Shown piece after piece: positions 19,475-29,958 of a stretch of 64,000 nucleotides of DNA. Within the stretch, counting starts at the first letter, position 1. The number at the start of each line of letters is the position of its first letter. Source of the stretch: Clostridiales bacterium (lineage in GTDB: Bacteria; Bacillota; Clostridia; Oscillospirales; CAG-272); assembly GCA_012514145.1 (NCBI GenBank), contig JAAZAV010000011.1, forward strand, positions 1 through 64,000, given 5' to 3'. A program made the translations under genes and the position numbers. The notes beneath the pieces are model-generated. The model saw nothing but the letters and a program-made list of their open reading frames with translations, was not told the DNA's origin and did no database searches.

Positions 19475-20149
19475 ATGGATTTGTCGATTTTCACACCCGA
19501 ACTGCTGAAAGCCATAGGCTGGGGTATAATCGAGACCCTTTATATGACCCTCTTTTCCACCCTGCTGGCTTACGTAATAGGTCTGCCGGTGGGTATACTT
19601 CTTGTCACTACAGCAAAAGACGGCGTTACTCCCCTGCCCTGGTTCAACGCTATTCTGGGTTTTATCGTAAACCTGATGCGCTCCATTCCTTTTATCATAC
19701 TTCTTATACTGGTTCTGCCCTTTACCCGTCTTGTGGTCGGAACCACAATAGGCTCGACGGCAACCGTTGTCCCTCTGGTCATCTCGGCGGCACCCTTCAT
19801 CGCACGTATGGTGGAGTCATCGCTGCGTGAGGTGGATGCCGGTGTAATAGAAGCCGCTCATTCCATGGGCGCCACACCGATACAGATAGTCTGGAAAGTG
19901 ATGCTGCCTGAGGCTACCCCTTCACTTATTATAGGAAGCGCGATTGCCGTGACTACCATACTGGGTTACACTGCGATGTCCGGATTCGTGGGCGGCGGCG
20001 GTCTCGGTACCATTGCGGTAAATTACGGATATTATCGATACAAGACCGATGTTATGCTTGTCACCGTGCTGTTGTTGGTCTTAATCGTTCAGGTTTTCCA
20101 GGAACTTGGCATGCGAATCTCATTGGCAGGCGACAAGCGCGCCAGATAA
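19475..20149 (+). CDS. metI: Methionine ABC transporter permease
   Basis: LMRSIPFIILLI...EAAHSMGATPIQIVWKVMLPEA EAA loop. Confidence 0.94.
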   Translation: MDLSIFTPELLKAIGWGIIETLYMTLFSTLLAYVIGLPVGILLVTTAKDGVTPLPWFNAILGFIVNLMRSIPFIILLILVLPFTRLVVGTTIGSTATVVPLVISAAPFIARMVESSLREVDAGVIEAAHSMGATPIQIVWKVMLPEATPSLIIGSAIAVTTILGYTAMSGFVGGGGLGTIAVNYGYYRYKTDVMLVTVLLLVLIVQVFQELGMRISLAGDKRAR

Positions 20150-20197
20150 AACGTTCCCAATGCAATCACATAAAAAATACTATCAGGAGGTATCACA

Positions 20198-21016
20198 ATG
20201 AAAAAAAGAATCATCGCACTGACCGCACTCATGCTTGCGCTGCTCTGCGTACTGTCGATCGTCGGATGCGAACCGAAACGCGACCCCAACACCCTCCGCG
20301 TCGGAGCATCCATTACCCCACATGCCGAGATTCTTGAGGTCTGCAAGCCGATTATGGCTGAGAAGGGCTTCACCCTTGAAATTATCGAGTACACCGACTA
20401 CGTTCAGCCAAACAAAAACGTAGAGGACGGCGAACTTGATGCAAACTACTTCCAGCACAAGCCCTATATGGACAACTTCAACGAAGAAAACAAGACTCAC
20501 CTTGTATCGGTCGCAGCGGTTCACTACGAGCCCTTCGGTCTCTATCCGGGAAAGACCAAGGCAATCAAGTCACTTAAAGACGGCGCCACCATTGCCATTC
20601 CCAACGACGGCACAAATGAAGCACGCGCTCTCATGCTCTTGGAGCAGGAAGGTCTGATAAAGCTGAAGGCCGACGTCGGCTTTACCGCCACAGTTCTCGA
20701 CATCGCCGAGAATCCAAAGAAGCTTGACATTAAGGAAGTCGAAGCCGCTCAGCTTGCACGCTCCCTCGCCGATGTTGATATGGCTGTGATAAACGGCAAC
20801 TATGCCATCCAGGCAGGTCTGAACGTTGCCAAGGATGCCATCGCCATCGAAAGTCAGGATTCCTCTGCTGCAGTTACCTATGCCAACATCCTATGCGTGA
20901 AGGAAGGCATGGAAAACGACGCTGCGGTTCTCGCCCTCATCGAGTGTCTGACCAGTGAGGAAGTAAAAACCTTCATTAACGACACCTACGCCGGTTCCGT
21001 CGTACCGATGTTCTGA
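20198..21016 (+). CDS. metQ: Methionine-binding lipoprotein (NlpA/MetQ family)
   Basis: Lipobox CVLSIVGCEP; LRVGASITPHAEILE...DANYFQHKPYMDNFN. Confidence 0.95.
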   Translation: MKKRIIALTALMLALLCVLSIVGCEPKRDPNTLRVGASITPHAEILEVCKPIMAEKGFTLEIIEYTDYVQPNKNVEDGELDANYFQHKPYMDNFNEENKTHLVSVAAVHYEPFGLYPGKTKAIKSLKDGATIAIPNDGTNEARALMLLEQEGLIKLKADVGFTATVLDIAENPKKLDIKEVEAAQLARSLADVDMAVINGNYAIQAGLNVAKDAIAIESQDSSAAVTYANILCVKEGMENDAAVLALIECLTSEEVKTFINDTYAGSVVPMF

Positions 21017-21046
21017 GCCTGATAGCCGAATAATCTGATTAATAAA

Positions 21047-23350
21047 ATGCACGGACATATACGGAAGCTCCGTGCCGCGGCAGGCATCATGCTTCTCATG
21101 GTGCTTGCCGTATTTATATCGGCATGCTCCACTGCCGATGGCACGGATAGTAAAAAACGCACTGCCGACGATGATTTAACGATTATCGCCCATGACGGTG
21201 CAACCGATTACGTCATCGTCCGACCGGACGTCGCCTCGCCCGAAGTAACTTCCGCCGCCGTTGCTCTTCGAAAGGCCATAATAGACGCTACCGGGGCTGA
21301 GATAGGCATAAAAACCGACTTCGAGAGCGAACGCACCGGCGATGTGCGAACCGAGCGGGAGATACTCGTTGGTCTTACCAACCGCGATGAGAGCATCGGA
21401 GCCCTTGATGATATGCGGCTTGGCGACTGGCTCATTCGCTTTGAAACCTCCCGTATTGAGATTTTGGCAGGCAGTGAGGGTATAGCCGATGCGGTAGAAG
21501 CCTTTATCCGACTGTACATCGATCCGGAAAACCGTATCTGTGCTATGGCGCCGGGTGACATTGAGCTGCACCGCGCGGTTTATCCCGCCGACAGCATTAT
21601 CATCAATGGCAGTGATATCCGTTCCTTCGCGGTAATAGCTCCAGATTCGCTGGCGGAGAGCGCCTCACTGATCTCCGATTCAATCGCCGACCTCTGCGGT
21701 TACCGGATACCCACGGTCACTCCCCATTCTGCAAGCAAATATTCCGCCGGCATTGCCATATCAGTCGACAAATCGGTCAGTGACGACGTTTACAGCGTAA
21801 AGGCAGACGGCAGTATGATTGTCATATCGACCAGCGGACTGCTCTTTCCGCCCTCAGAAGCGACGGTGTGGTTTATCGATAAGTATCTTCATAATGTTCC
21901 GTCGGACGGCGGCGTTCTCAGCATTAATGTAAAAGATGAGGAGGTAAAAAGCATGAATGACAGAATTAAGATCGCTGATGCAGCCTTCCTCGCCGGAATA
22001 GACACTAAAGCAGAAGCGTTGAAGGCTGAAATTCTCGGTTCGGTTTCAACCGTTAAACCGGCTGAGGGTTGCGGTGCCTTCTATGTTTCCAACAGCGGAT
22101 CCATAGCCGGCGACGGTAAAACCCCGGGGACAGCCTGGGAAACCCTTGACCAGGTTAATGGTGCGCCCCTGAAGCCCGGAGACGTGGTTTACTTCGAGCG
22201 TGGCGGTGTGTTCCGCGGCAATCTCAAGGGTCAGACCGGCGTCACCTATTCCGCATACGGCGAAGGTCCCAAGCCAATAATCAACGGTTCTCCCGAAAAC
22301 TACTCTCAGCCCGACAAGTGGAAGCCGACCGAATATGAGAACCTTTGGGTATATGATGAAGTATTCGAACGTGACTGCGGACTAATCGTCTTCAACGACG
22401 GTGAGGCGTGGTCGGTGAAGCGAATTGTCGGTTCTCTTGATTTCAAGGGCACCTTTGATGAGCTGAAGAATGACCTTGAAATGTACCATTCCCTGGACGA
22501 CAAGCGCATATACCTTGTATCGACAGAAGGCAATCCTGCTGAGCGTTTTGACCGCATCGATTTCGCCCTGAAGAACAATGTTATCACCTGCGGCGACAAC
22601 TGTACCTTCGACAACATCGCTGTGAAGTATGGCGGCTCCCATGGAATCGGAACAGCCAACCGAAAGGGGTTAACGGTGCGCTACTGCGAATTCGGCTGGA
22701 TAGGCGGCTCGATTCAGGGTATAAATGCAACCACCCGTTTTGGCAACGCGGTCGAAATCTATGTGGCCTGCGAAGACTTCACGGTGGATCACTGCTATGT
22801 CTATCAGATTTACGATGCTGGTCTGACCCACCAGTTCAAGGGGGATAACGGCAGTCCTGTTCCCATGGTGAATGTCACCTACATTAACAATCTCATTGAA
22901 TACTGCACCTATTCCATTGAATATTTCCTTGACGAAAGCCTTACTCCAGGTAAACCTGCCGACAGCAAATATTCAACCGATAAGCAGGTTATGAAGAACA
23001 TAGTCATTCGCGATAATATCATGCGTTTCGCCGGCTACGGCTGGGGCGACCAGCGTCCCGACAAGACTGCTGCTTCCCACCTCAAGGGCTGGGATCACGC
23101 CAATCCGGCTGACGGCTATATTGTTGTGAACAACATCTTCGACCGCAGCCGTTACATGCTGGTTCACTGCGGCGCTGCACGTACCGAAGAGCTGCCGACC
23201 TTCTCGGGCAACACTTTCGTGCAGTATGTCGGCAGCCAGTTCGGACGCTATTCGAAGAATCCCACTTCCCTAATGATGTATGACTCGGCAGCCGCGGCTC
23301 TCGACAGTTTCTCTGCCGATACCTTCATGTTTGTAAAAGACGCTGAATAA
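21047..23350 (+). CDS. Lipoprotein with right-handed parallel beta-helix region
   Basis: Lipobox VFISACST; FYVSNSGSIAGDGKTPGTAWETLDQVN and GGSHGIGTANRKGLTVRYCEF-type rungs. Confidence 0.82.
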   Translation: MHGHIRKLRAAAGIMLLMVLAVFISACSTADGTDSKKRTADDDLTIIAHDGATDYVIVRPDVASPEVTSAAVALRKAIIDATGAEIGIKTDFESERTGDVRTEREILVGLTNRDESIGALDDMRLGDWLIRFETSRIEILAGSEGIADAVEAFIRLYIDPENRICAMAPGDIELHRAVYPADSIIINGSDIRSFAVIAPDSLAESASLISDSIADLCGYRIPTVTPHSASKYSAGIAISVDKSVSDDVYSVKADGSMIVISTSGLLFPPSEATVWFIDKYLHNVPSDGGVLSINVKDEEVKSMNDRIKIADAAFLAGIDTKAEALKAEILGSVSTVKPAEGCGAFYVSNSGSIAGDGKTPGTAWETLDQVNGAPLKPGDVVYFERGGVFRGNLKGQTGVTYSAYGEGPKPIINGSPENYSQPDKWKPTEYENLWVYDEVFERDCGLIVFNDGEAWSVKRIVGSLDFKGTFDELKNDLEMYHSLDDKRIYLVSTEGNPAERFDRIDFALKNNVITCGDNCTFDNIAVKYGGSHGIGTANRKGLTVRYCEFGWIGGSIQGINATTRFGNAVEIYVACEDFTVDHCYVYQIYDAGLTHQFKGDNGSPVPMVNVTYINNLIEYCTYSIEYFLDESLTPGKPADSKYSTDKQVMKNIVIRDNIMRFAGYGWGDQRPDKTAASHLKGWDHANPADGYIVVNNIFDRSRYMLVHCGAARTEELPTFSGNTFVQYVGSQFGRYSKNPTSLMMYDSAAAALDSFSADTFMFVKDAE

Positions 23351-23367
23351 TCCCAACCATAAAACAA

Positions 23368-23399
23368 TCAGCCCGGACGAAATCAAACGTCCGGGCTGA
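23368..23399. terminator. Bidirectional terminator between convergent genes
   Basis: TCAGCCCGGACG-AAATCAAA-CGTCCGGGCTGA. Confidence 0.8.
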
Positions 23400-23414
23400 A
23401 GCTGTTTCATTGGG

Positions 23415-24236
23415 TTATATTCTGTCGAATACTCTTACGAAGTCCACCACGAAATCATCGGGCAGAATCGCCTTCTTTAATACCTCGGAGGGCTGATCAC
23501 CTTGACGATAACCCTGACACTCGGTTGAGATGAGTATGAAATGCTGTGCGCGGGATACCGGTCCGGTAACCGTCTCACCATCCTGCACGCCGTCGATATA
23601 GAAGGTATAACCATTCTCCGACCAGTCAACACCGAAGTAATGGAAGTCGTCTGAGAGCTTCGTCTTCGGATTCTGACCAGGGTGGGAGTCGACCTGACCG
23701 TGATTCTTGCCGTAGCCGTTGTAGTGCACGCAATGCTTTATAACCGTGCCCGGCTCAAAGCTCTCCATGATATCAATCTCGGTACCGTCGGTCTCGGGAT
23801 CAAGGGAGCAGCCTATTTTCGGGGACTGCAGCCAGAATGCCGACCACCAGCCCGGCTGTCGCTGCAGACGGCAGCGGCACTCATAGTAACCGAATCCGTG
23901 GGTGTAGAGGTTGGGCTTCATGGTGGCGATAGGCCAGGTGAACTTGCCGTAGCGGTCGGAGGGCGGTATGTCCATAAAATTGTAGCCGGTCTGCAGCTGT
24001 GCCGAGTAATAGTGACCGTCCTTCTCCACCAGACCGATATGCACGCAGCTGTTACCGTCAAGCGTTACACCTTCAGTGGTATAGGTATTGTGGCGGGTAT
24101 GCATAAGGTGAAGCCTGAAATCCCACTTGCTGCGGTCAAGCTCGGTACCGTCGAACTCATCGTTCCATACAAGCTTCCAGTTTCCGTCGGGAAGCAGGCT
24201 CTCAGCATGGGTGTCGTCAATTTTATACTTTTGCAT
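23415..24236 (-). CDS. GH16 family glycoside hydrolase, no signal peptide
   Basis: LVWNDEFDGTELDRSKW; catalytic EIDIME; YYECRCRLQRQPGWWSAFWLQ. Confidence 0.93.
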   Translation of the reverse strand: MQKYKIDDTHAESLLPDGNWKLVWNDEFDGTELDRSKWDFRLHLMHTRHNTYTTEGVTLDGNSCVHIGLVEKDGHYYSAQLQTGYNFMDIPPSDRYGKFTWPIATMKPNLYTHGFGYYECRCRLQRQPGWWSAFWLQSPKIGCSLDPETDGTEIDIMESFEPGTVIKHCVHYNGYGKNHGQVDSHPGQNPKTKLSDDFHYFGVDWSENGYTFYIDGVQDGETVTGPVSRAQHFILISTECQGYRQGDQPSEVLKKAILPDDFVVDFVRVFDRI

Positions 24237-24244
24237 TTTTTACC

Positions 24245-26344
24245 TCACTTTGTGTAGGTTATTACTGCAATGCCGTCAGCCGGTACGGTTTCGGGCAGCG
24301 CTTCGAATTCACCGTCGATGGTATGATAGCCCTTGAATTTCAGCGAGGAATCGATGCCAAGAACTGACAGGGGCTGAGCCTTAGTACAATCGTTCCACAC
24401 TGTGACAGCCACCTTGTCATCAGTCTCGTAGCTTACCGCCATAAAAGACGGATTAACGGGATTCACATATTTGCGGTCAACATATACACCTCGGCCGATT
24501 ATATCCCAGCAGCGGCGTCTAAGGTCTGACACCTTCTTTGTGTATTCGCGCTGAGGTGCGAATTTATCGGCAAGTATATCGTCCTTGTCGGCACGGTAGC
24601 GAATTTCCTGCTCAAATATGAAGGAATGCAGGAACGCCAGGTTGGTAAAACGCTCGTTTGTGTTGGGAGTGGGATTTCGGACTGTAATTTTGACCTCCGG
24701 GAAGGCGGTGCGGAAGAGCTCGGGCACACGATAGCGGATCACCCGCTCGGGATGCTCTGCGGCGGCTGTTTCGACACCCTTGCCGTTAGGGTATACACCG
24801 ACGCTATGGAGCATGTCTGCGTAAGTTGAGTAGAGGTCTGTAATATTCTCGGTGAAGAAGGCGAACTCGGGGGCAATCTCTTTGGAATGGCGCTGGAGAG
24901 AGCCCATAAGACGCTGCCTGCCGCCTGATACAGCTCTTGCGGGGCTGTCGCCGTCATGCTTGTGGTTCTCATCAAAGCAGACATAGGGACGTATTCCGCC
25001 GATCTGATCATAAAGACAGCCGTCCGCGCCGAAGGATGCCAGCCAATCCTCGCGTTCGGTCATGAGGTCAACCCACTCAGGGCAGGAAGGACATGCGAGT
25101 GCGAAACGCTTGTGCGAGAAATTCCTCAGATAACTGCTGCGATGGGACTTGTTGTAATACTCGATATACTCGTTGCCCCAGATGGTCTTGAGCGTATAGG
25201 CATTGCCGCCGTTCTTGTAAAAATCCGAGTTGGAGTCGATGAGATGCCCTTGATAATAGAGAGTTACGTGACCGCCCATCTCCTGTACCGCCTTGATTCC
25301 GGCTTTCAGTTTATCCTCACCGCCGAGAGTCTCGGATACCTCAAGATCCGGGTAGCGGTTATCGTGTCCGCTCTCATACCATCCGAAAAGACCGAGGGTG
25401 TCATAGCCATGAGCTTCTGCCAGCTCATACAGTTTCGGCAGTGTATCATAAGGCCACATATCATAGCCGTACTGCTGCTTATTGATAACCAGGAAATAGC
25501 CCTGCGTATCCTTGACCCACTCGGGCCGCTCATGTTTCGGACGGTAGGGGGCAATCCATTTTGAATACTCGGCAACACCGTGACGCCAGTCGCCGCTATA
25601 GAGCTTGAGTTTGAGCGGATCAAAGGAAATCTTTGAATTAGGGTTGACGCAGGCGAATCGGTCATAAATAAAGGTCATAGCACCGCTGCCGTTGTATCTG
25701 CCCTCAACACGGAAATTTACTGCTGAAAACGTGGAATCGTTGCCTACGAAGAAGAAACAGTTTTCCTTTCCGCAGAGCGCCAGCCACTGCATTGAAATCG
25801 GTCCGGGATAAAGGAAATCCATGACGTTGTTATGACTCTCGCGGCTCTGACCGTATGAAACGATTTCTCCGGGATTTGTTATTGCCATACCCGAGGCATC
25901 CGGTACGAACAGTGTGGGAATACCGTCTCCAAGGGTGCGTATTTCACCCACGCGCGGAAACTCAAAGTCGGTGAAGTAAGCATCTGTGCGGTTGTCAACA
26001 TCCGCGGTAAAGAGCAGATCTTCGCCGCGAAGCTCAATTTTCAGTATAAGCGAAACATCGGCGACACAGTCATCGCTGAGACCGTCAGAATATATAAGTC
26101 TGTCTGCCGAGAAGGTGATGGTATTTCCCTCCTGAACAATCTTCCAGCTCTGGCGGCTGCCGCAGATGAAATTCTCAAATCGCTCTGTCTCACGGAAGGC
26201 GAGGCATGCGAAGAAACCTTCATCCGCCGGGGCATCGATGACATTCTTTCCGTCGCCCTTTAGATTGCAGAGTGAGGTGAGAGCTGCGTTTCCGTTTACC
26301 GAAACCCGCAGGTACTCGTTTTGAAGGATGTAGTCAACGCTCAT
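24245..26344 (-). CDS. DUF6259-like glycoside-hydrolase-type protein
   Basis: 699 aa; N-terminal beta domain then TIM-barrel-like WPYDTLPKLYELAEAHGYDTLGLFGWYESGHD...GADGCLYDQIGG. Confidence 0.7.
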   Translation of the reverse strand: MSVDYILQNEYLRVSVNGNAALTSLCNLKGDGKNVIDAPADEGFFACLAFRETERFENFICGSRQSWKIVQEGNTITFSADRLIYSDGLSDDCVADVSLILKIELRGEDLLFTADVDNRTDAYFTDFEFPRVGEIRTLGDGIPTLFVPDASGMAITNPGEIVSYGQSRESHNNVMDFLYPGPISMQWLALCGKENCFFFVGNDSTFSAVNFRVEGRYNGSGAMTFIYDRFACVNPNSKISFDPLKLKLYSGDWRHGVAEYSKWIAPYRPKHERPEWVKDTQGYFLVINKQQYGYDMWPYDTLPKLYELAEAHGYDTLGLFGWYESGHDNRYPDLEVSETLGGEDKLKAGIKAVQEMGGHVTLYYQGHLIDSNSDFYKNGGNAYTLKTIWGNEYIEYYNKSHRSSYLRNFSHKRFALACPSCPEWVDLMTEREDWLASFGADGCLYDQIGGIRPYVCFDENHKHDGDSPARAVSGGRQRLMGSLQRHSKEIAPEFAFFTENITDLYSTYADMLHSVGVYPNGKGVETAAAEHPERVIRYRVPELFRTAFPEVKITVRNPTPNTNERFTNLAFLHSFIFEQEIRYRADKDDILADKFAPQREYTKKVSDLRRRCWDIIGRGVYVDRKYVNPVNPSFMAVSYETDDKVAVTVWNDCTKAQPLSVLGIDSSLKFKGYHTIDGEFEALPETVPADGIAVITYTK

Positions 26345-26374
26345 GTTTTTTACTCCCTTTCTGTGTACATTCTG

Positions 26375-27235
26375 TTATTTGTGTCCCGTATGCTTTTTCA
26401 GTCTGGCGGCATCGATGGTACGGTCTAGGTAGGGCTTATAATCACTATAGTTGCGTGCGGTAAGTGCCGAGAAGAGGATATCAATAACCGTCAGCAGCCC
26501 GATCCTTGATGCCATGGCGCCCGAGCGGATAAAGCCCTCATCGCTCATAACACTGAGACGCACATCGACGGCGTCCGCCAGCGTATTCGGCCCGTAGCGA
26601 GTTATTGACATTGTGGCAGCCCCGGCTTTCTTCGCCACGGTGAGAGTTTCAAGGATGTCCTCAGTCTCTCCGGTATAGGATATGAATATCGCAAGATCGC
26701 CGATATGCAGCGATGAGGCGCTCAGAATCTGCAGATGCGGGTCGGTCTGGGCTACCGATAATTTACCGATACGCATGAATTTGTTCTGTGCGTCCAGTGC
26801 TATGAATCCCGAGTTACCCACTCCGTAGAAGTCCACACGGCTGCATGATTCAAGCAAATCGACTGCCTTAACGAGTGCCTCGTTGTCCAGCATATCCACG
26901 GTGTTGCGGATTGCAGAAATATTGTTGTCCCGTACCCGGGTTATTACCTCGTTCAGTCCCCCGTTTGTATCGATTTCATTGGGTAAATCGGCAGAATCGG
27001 AGGACAGGTCGGCGTGGAGCATCATGCACAGCTCTTTGTAGCCGCTGTAGTCTATTGATTTACAGAGCCGTACTACCGTGGTTTTGCTGGTACCGCAGAT
27101 CTGTGCCAGTTCGGATATTGGCATACCCGGTATATCGGCGGAATTCGCAAGAATATATTCAGCTATCCTCTGCTCGCTTTTCGGCAGCCGATCCAGGCTT
27201 TCACGCAGCCTGACCAGACATCGCAGAGTACTCAT
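26375..27235 (-). CDS. MurR/RpiR family transcriptional regulator (HTH + SIS)
   Basis: LPKSEQRIAEYILANSADIPGMPISELAQICGTSKTTVVRLCKSIDYSGYKEL; SIS domain VDFYGVGNSGF. Confidence 0.95.
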   Translation of the reverse strand: MSTLRCLVRLRESLDRLPKSEQRIAEYILANSADIPGMPISELAQICGTSKTTVVRLCKSIDYSGYKELCMMLHADLSSDSADLPNEIDTNGGLNEVITRVRDNNISAIRNTVDMLDNEALVKAVDLLESCSRVDFYGVGNSGFIALDAQNKFMRIGKLSVAQTDPHLQILSASSLHIGDLAIFISYTGETEDILETLTVAKKAGAATMSITRYGPNTLADAVDVRLSVMSDEGFIRSGAMASRIGLLTVIDILFSALTARNYSDYKPYLDRTIDAARLKKHTGHK

Positions 27236-28125
27236 ACTCCCCGCGCGGCGGCCAAAGCCGCTCCCACAAGATGGCAGGTGTCGACATTTTCCGCCGCTCC
27301 GATATATTTTAGTGTGGGCACGCCGGCAAGCGCAGCTTTTAGTGTCTCGCCGAACAATGAAAATCCCCGGGAAATCTGACCGCCTGCAATAAAAGCTTCA
27401 ATTTTGTACTCGGTTAATATGGGAGCAAGCAGCTCGCCAAGCAGACTTCCCATTTCTGCATACGCTTCGGCGGCTTTTTCGTCTCCTGCTTTCGCCAGTC
27501 TTTCTATATCGAGAGCGCTTTTTGTGCTGTCTCCGTAGAGTGCCTGAACGCCGCGTCCGGAGATAAAATCCTCGGCGATTTTCCCTTTGAACGGGCGCGC
27601 CCAGATTGACACCGCCGGGCCGCCCGTGGGTGAGAGGAGCGGTCGTCCGTCAATAGCCATGGCAAAACCGAGACCGGTACCCAGCATGACGCCGGCGATC
27701 CGCCTGTAACCTGCCCTCTCAAGCGGAGCTGCTTCGCCCAGCAGGAACGCAGTGGAGTCGTGAGTGAAACTTATCGGCAGACCGCTGTCAAGCCCTTCAG
27801 CCTCAAGGCACGAACGAATATGCGTTTTTAGATCGATGCCCTTTATGGCGGCGAACTTGTGCTCCATAAGACTGATACCGTTCTTCAGGTCGAAGGGACC
27901 GGGTGTGTCGATGCAAACGCCGCCGAATTTATACCCATTCTCACATAAAGCCGCCGCCTGGATGTGAATAGTCTCACGATATGCGCCAAGAATTGTCTCC
28001 GCGCTGCCCGAACTGTCGGATGGAATGGATGAGATGGGTCCTTTTATTTCACCTTCGGGTGTCACAAGTGCGCTTTTGAAGTAGGTGCCGCCTGCATCTA
28101 TCGCAATATACACAAGTTCGGACAT
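27232..28125 (-). CDS. ROK family protein (sugar kinase-like)
   Basis: IDAGGTYFKSALV, GVCIDTPGPFD, GVMLGTGLGFAM; 4-bp overlap with the RpiR gene. Confidence 0.88.
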   Translation of the reverse strand: MSELVYIAIDAGGTYFKSALVTPEGEIKGPISSIPSDSSGSAETILGAYRETIHIQAAALCENGYKFGGVCIDTPGPFDLKNGISLMEHKFAAIKGIDLKTHIRSCLEAEGLDSGLPISFTHDSTAFLLGEAAPLERAGYRRIAGVMLGTGLGFAMAIDGRPLLSPTGGPAVSIWARPFKGKIAEDFISGRGVQALYGDSTKSALDIERLAKAGDEKAAEAYAEMGSLLGELLAPILTEYKIEAFIAGGQISRGFSLFGETLKAALAGVPTLKYIGAAENVDTCHLVGAALAAARGV

Positions 28126-28128
28126 GGT

Positions 28129-29958
28129 TTACTTATTGTCGCAGGCGGGTTTGAGAAGCGTCTTGTGCATAGTAACAACCGTTCCAGGCTTCTTGTTTAT
28201 AACCTCATACTCGCCCATTGAAGCGGGAACAACGACCATATCAAGGAATTTCTGCGTGAAGGAGAGACTTGGATCGGATTTGGAGCGGACCTCGACCTCC
28301 TCGCCGTCAACCAGTGTAAGAACATGGAAGCTGTCCTTTGTGTCGTCTTCGATGGATTCGGTGAAGCGCTCGTTGCGCAGTGAGAAGTAGAGCTGGTCGC
28401 ACTCGCCCACAACAAACTCCTCCCAGCCGTCACCCGAGCGGAGGGTACGCTTGCGGCCGTTTACAAGATTCTCGTTTACATAGTCGGCGCGCATATCGCG
28501 GTTGAGATTCATGGTGCCGTAGTAGCTGTGGATGGGGCGCGGTTTGCCGTCCAGATCGAGGCGGAGATAGTCATACATCTTGTATGTATAGGAGCCTATT
28601 GTCAGAGAGCCGATCTCGAGAATCAGCTGGTTGCGACCGGAAGCATGTATTGTACCAGCCGGAATCATGACCTGCACACCCGGTTCGCTCTTTACTGCGT
28701 TAATGTAGCTCTGATAGTCAACCGGCTTGCGCTCTGTTTCCGAACGCCGGATGTCGCTGATAAAACCGTCGATATCCGCATCATTTTTGAAGCCGAGGTA
28801 GGTCTTTGCCTCCTGAGCCGTAGCGACAATATAGTATGACTCGTCTTGCCTGCCCAGCTCGTTGGAATTCTCGCGCAGAAACGCCTCTCCGGGATGAAGC
28901 TGAATCGACATGTTGCCCGAGGCATGGAAGGTATCGTCGTAGTTGAAGCGGATCGGGAAATAGCCGTTGAAACGTTTCTCGCAGTCATGTCCGAGCAGTT
29001 TGACGCCCACTGTATTGATGAAGGTGTAGTACGGGAATTCCGCCTCCACGCCGTCGATGACAGCTACAACCGATACTTCCATGGGAATCAGGTCAAATAC
29101 CCAGGCACAGTTGCGCATTTCTTCCGGCAAACGCCTCAAACCCTTCACAAAGTAACCGCCCCATACGCCTTCCAGGTAAACCGGACGGCAGCGGAATGGG
29201 TAGTCAACCAGACGGTTGAGTATGGTTTTGAGGGTATTGTAGTCCATGGATGTGAGCGCTTCGGTATCGTCGGCATTGACGTAGATGTCGAAGCCCTCAC
29301 TCAGCAGTTTTTTGCGGAGCTTGAAGGCGGTATCGAAGTCCACGTAGTAGTTGCGTCTCATCGCCAGTTTAAAGGGCAGCGGTTCAGCCCTTCCGAGGTT
29401 GAGATACCCGCCCTTTTTTACATTAAGAACTGCCTGCTTCGGGGTGATATCGGCGAATATCTTAAGTGTATAGATATCACGCATCGAATCGCAAAGCGCA
29501 CCGCAGCCGTATATCAGGGTTACACCGGGAGCCTCCTTAATTTTCTTGCGAAGCGCGGTGCTCTTGTCGGGATCAAACAATCCTTCGTAGCCGCCCTCGT
29601 AAACCTTACCGTAGAGCAGTACAGGGTCTTTTTCGCGATCCATAGGCAGGTATTCCGAGAGCATATTGTCGATATCGTCGGAGGGACGGCAGAGCGTGTT
29701 TGTACAGTAAGAGGAAAATGGCAGACCTATTACTGCAGCCGCTTCGCCCACAAGTCCGGCGAGATAAGCAAAGGGTGCGGTGGTATAGCCGTCAAGACCT
29801 ATTATACAGTGACCGCCGTGACGCGCCATATGGTTTGTAATCAGGTCGGCAAGCGCTTGGCTGCCCTTGAGAATTCGTTCGGTGTCGAAGCCGTCTATTG
29901 TAATGTGGTTAACAGCGTTCGGATCGTTGTAGGGATAGGGGTTAAACATGAAACTCAT
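28129..29958 (-). CDS. Large protein with C-terminal class I mannose-6-phosphate isomerase-like cupin region
   Basis: 609 aa; SIQLHPGE...VMIPAGTIHASGRNQLILEIG; N-terminal ~230 aa of different type. Confidence 0.7.
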   Translation of the reverse strand: MSFMFNPYPYNDPNAVNHITIDGFDTERILKGSQALADLITNHMARHGGHCIIGLDGYTTAPFAYLAGLVGEAAAVIGLPFSSYCTNTLCRPSDDIDNMLSEYLPMDREKDPVLLYGKVYEGGYEGLFDPDKSTALRKKIKEAPGVTLIYGCGALCDSMRDIYTLKIFADITPKQAVLNVKKGGYLNLGRAEPLPFKLAMRRNYYVDFDTAFKLRKKLLSEGFDIYVNADDTEALTSMDYNTLKTILNRLVDYPFRCRPVYLEGVWGGYFVKGLRRLPEEMRNCAWVFDLIPMEVSVVAVIDGVEAEFPYYTFINTVGVKLLGHDCEKRFNGYFPIRFNYDDTFHASGNMSIQLHPGEAFLRENSNELGRQDESYYIVATAQEAKTYLGFKNDADIDGFISDIRRSETERKPVDYQSYINAVKSEPGVQVMIPAGTIHASGRNQLILEIGSLTIGSYTYKMYDYLRLDLDGKPRPIHSYYGTMNLNRDMRADYVNENLVNGRKRTLRSGDGWEEFVVGECDQLYFSLRNERFTESIEDDTKDSFHVLTLVDGEEVEVRSKSDPSLSFTQKFLDMVVVPASMGEYEVINKKPGTVVTMHKTLLKPACDNK

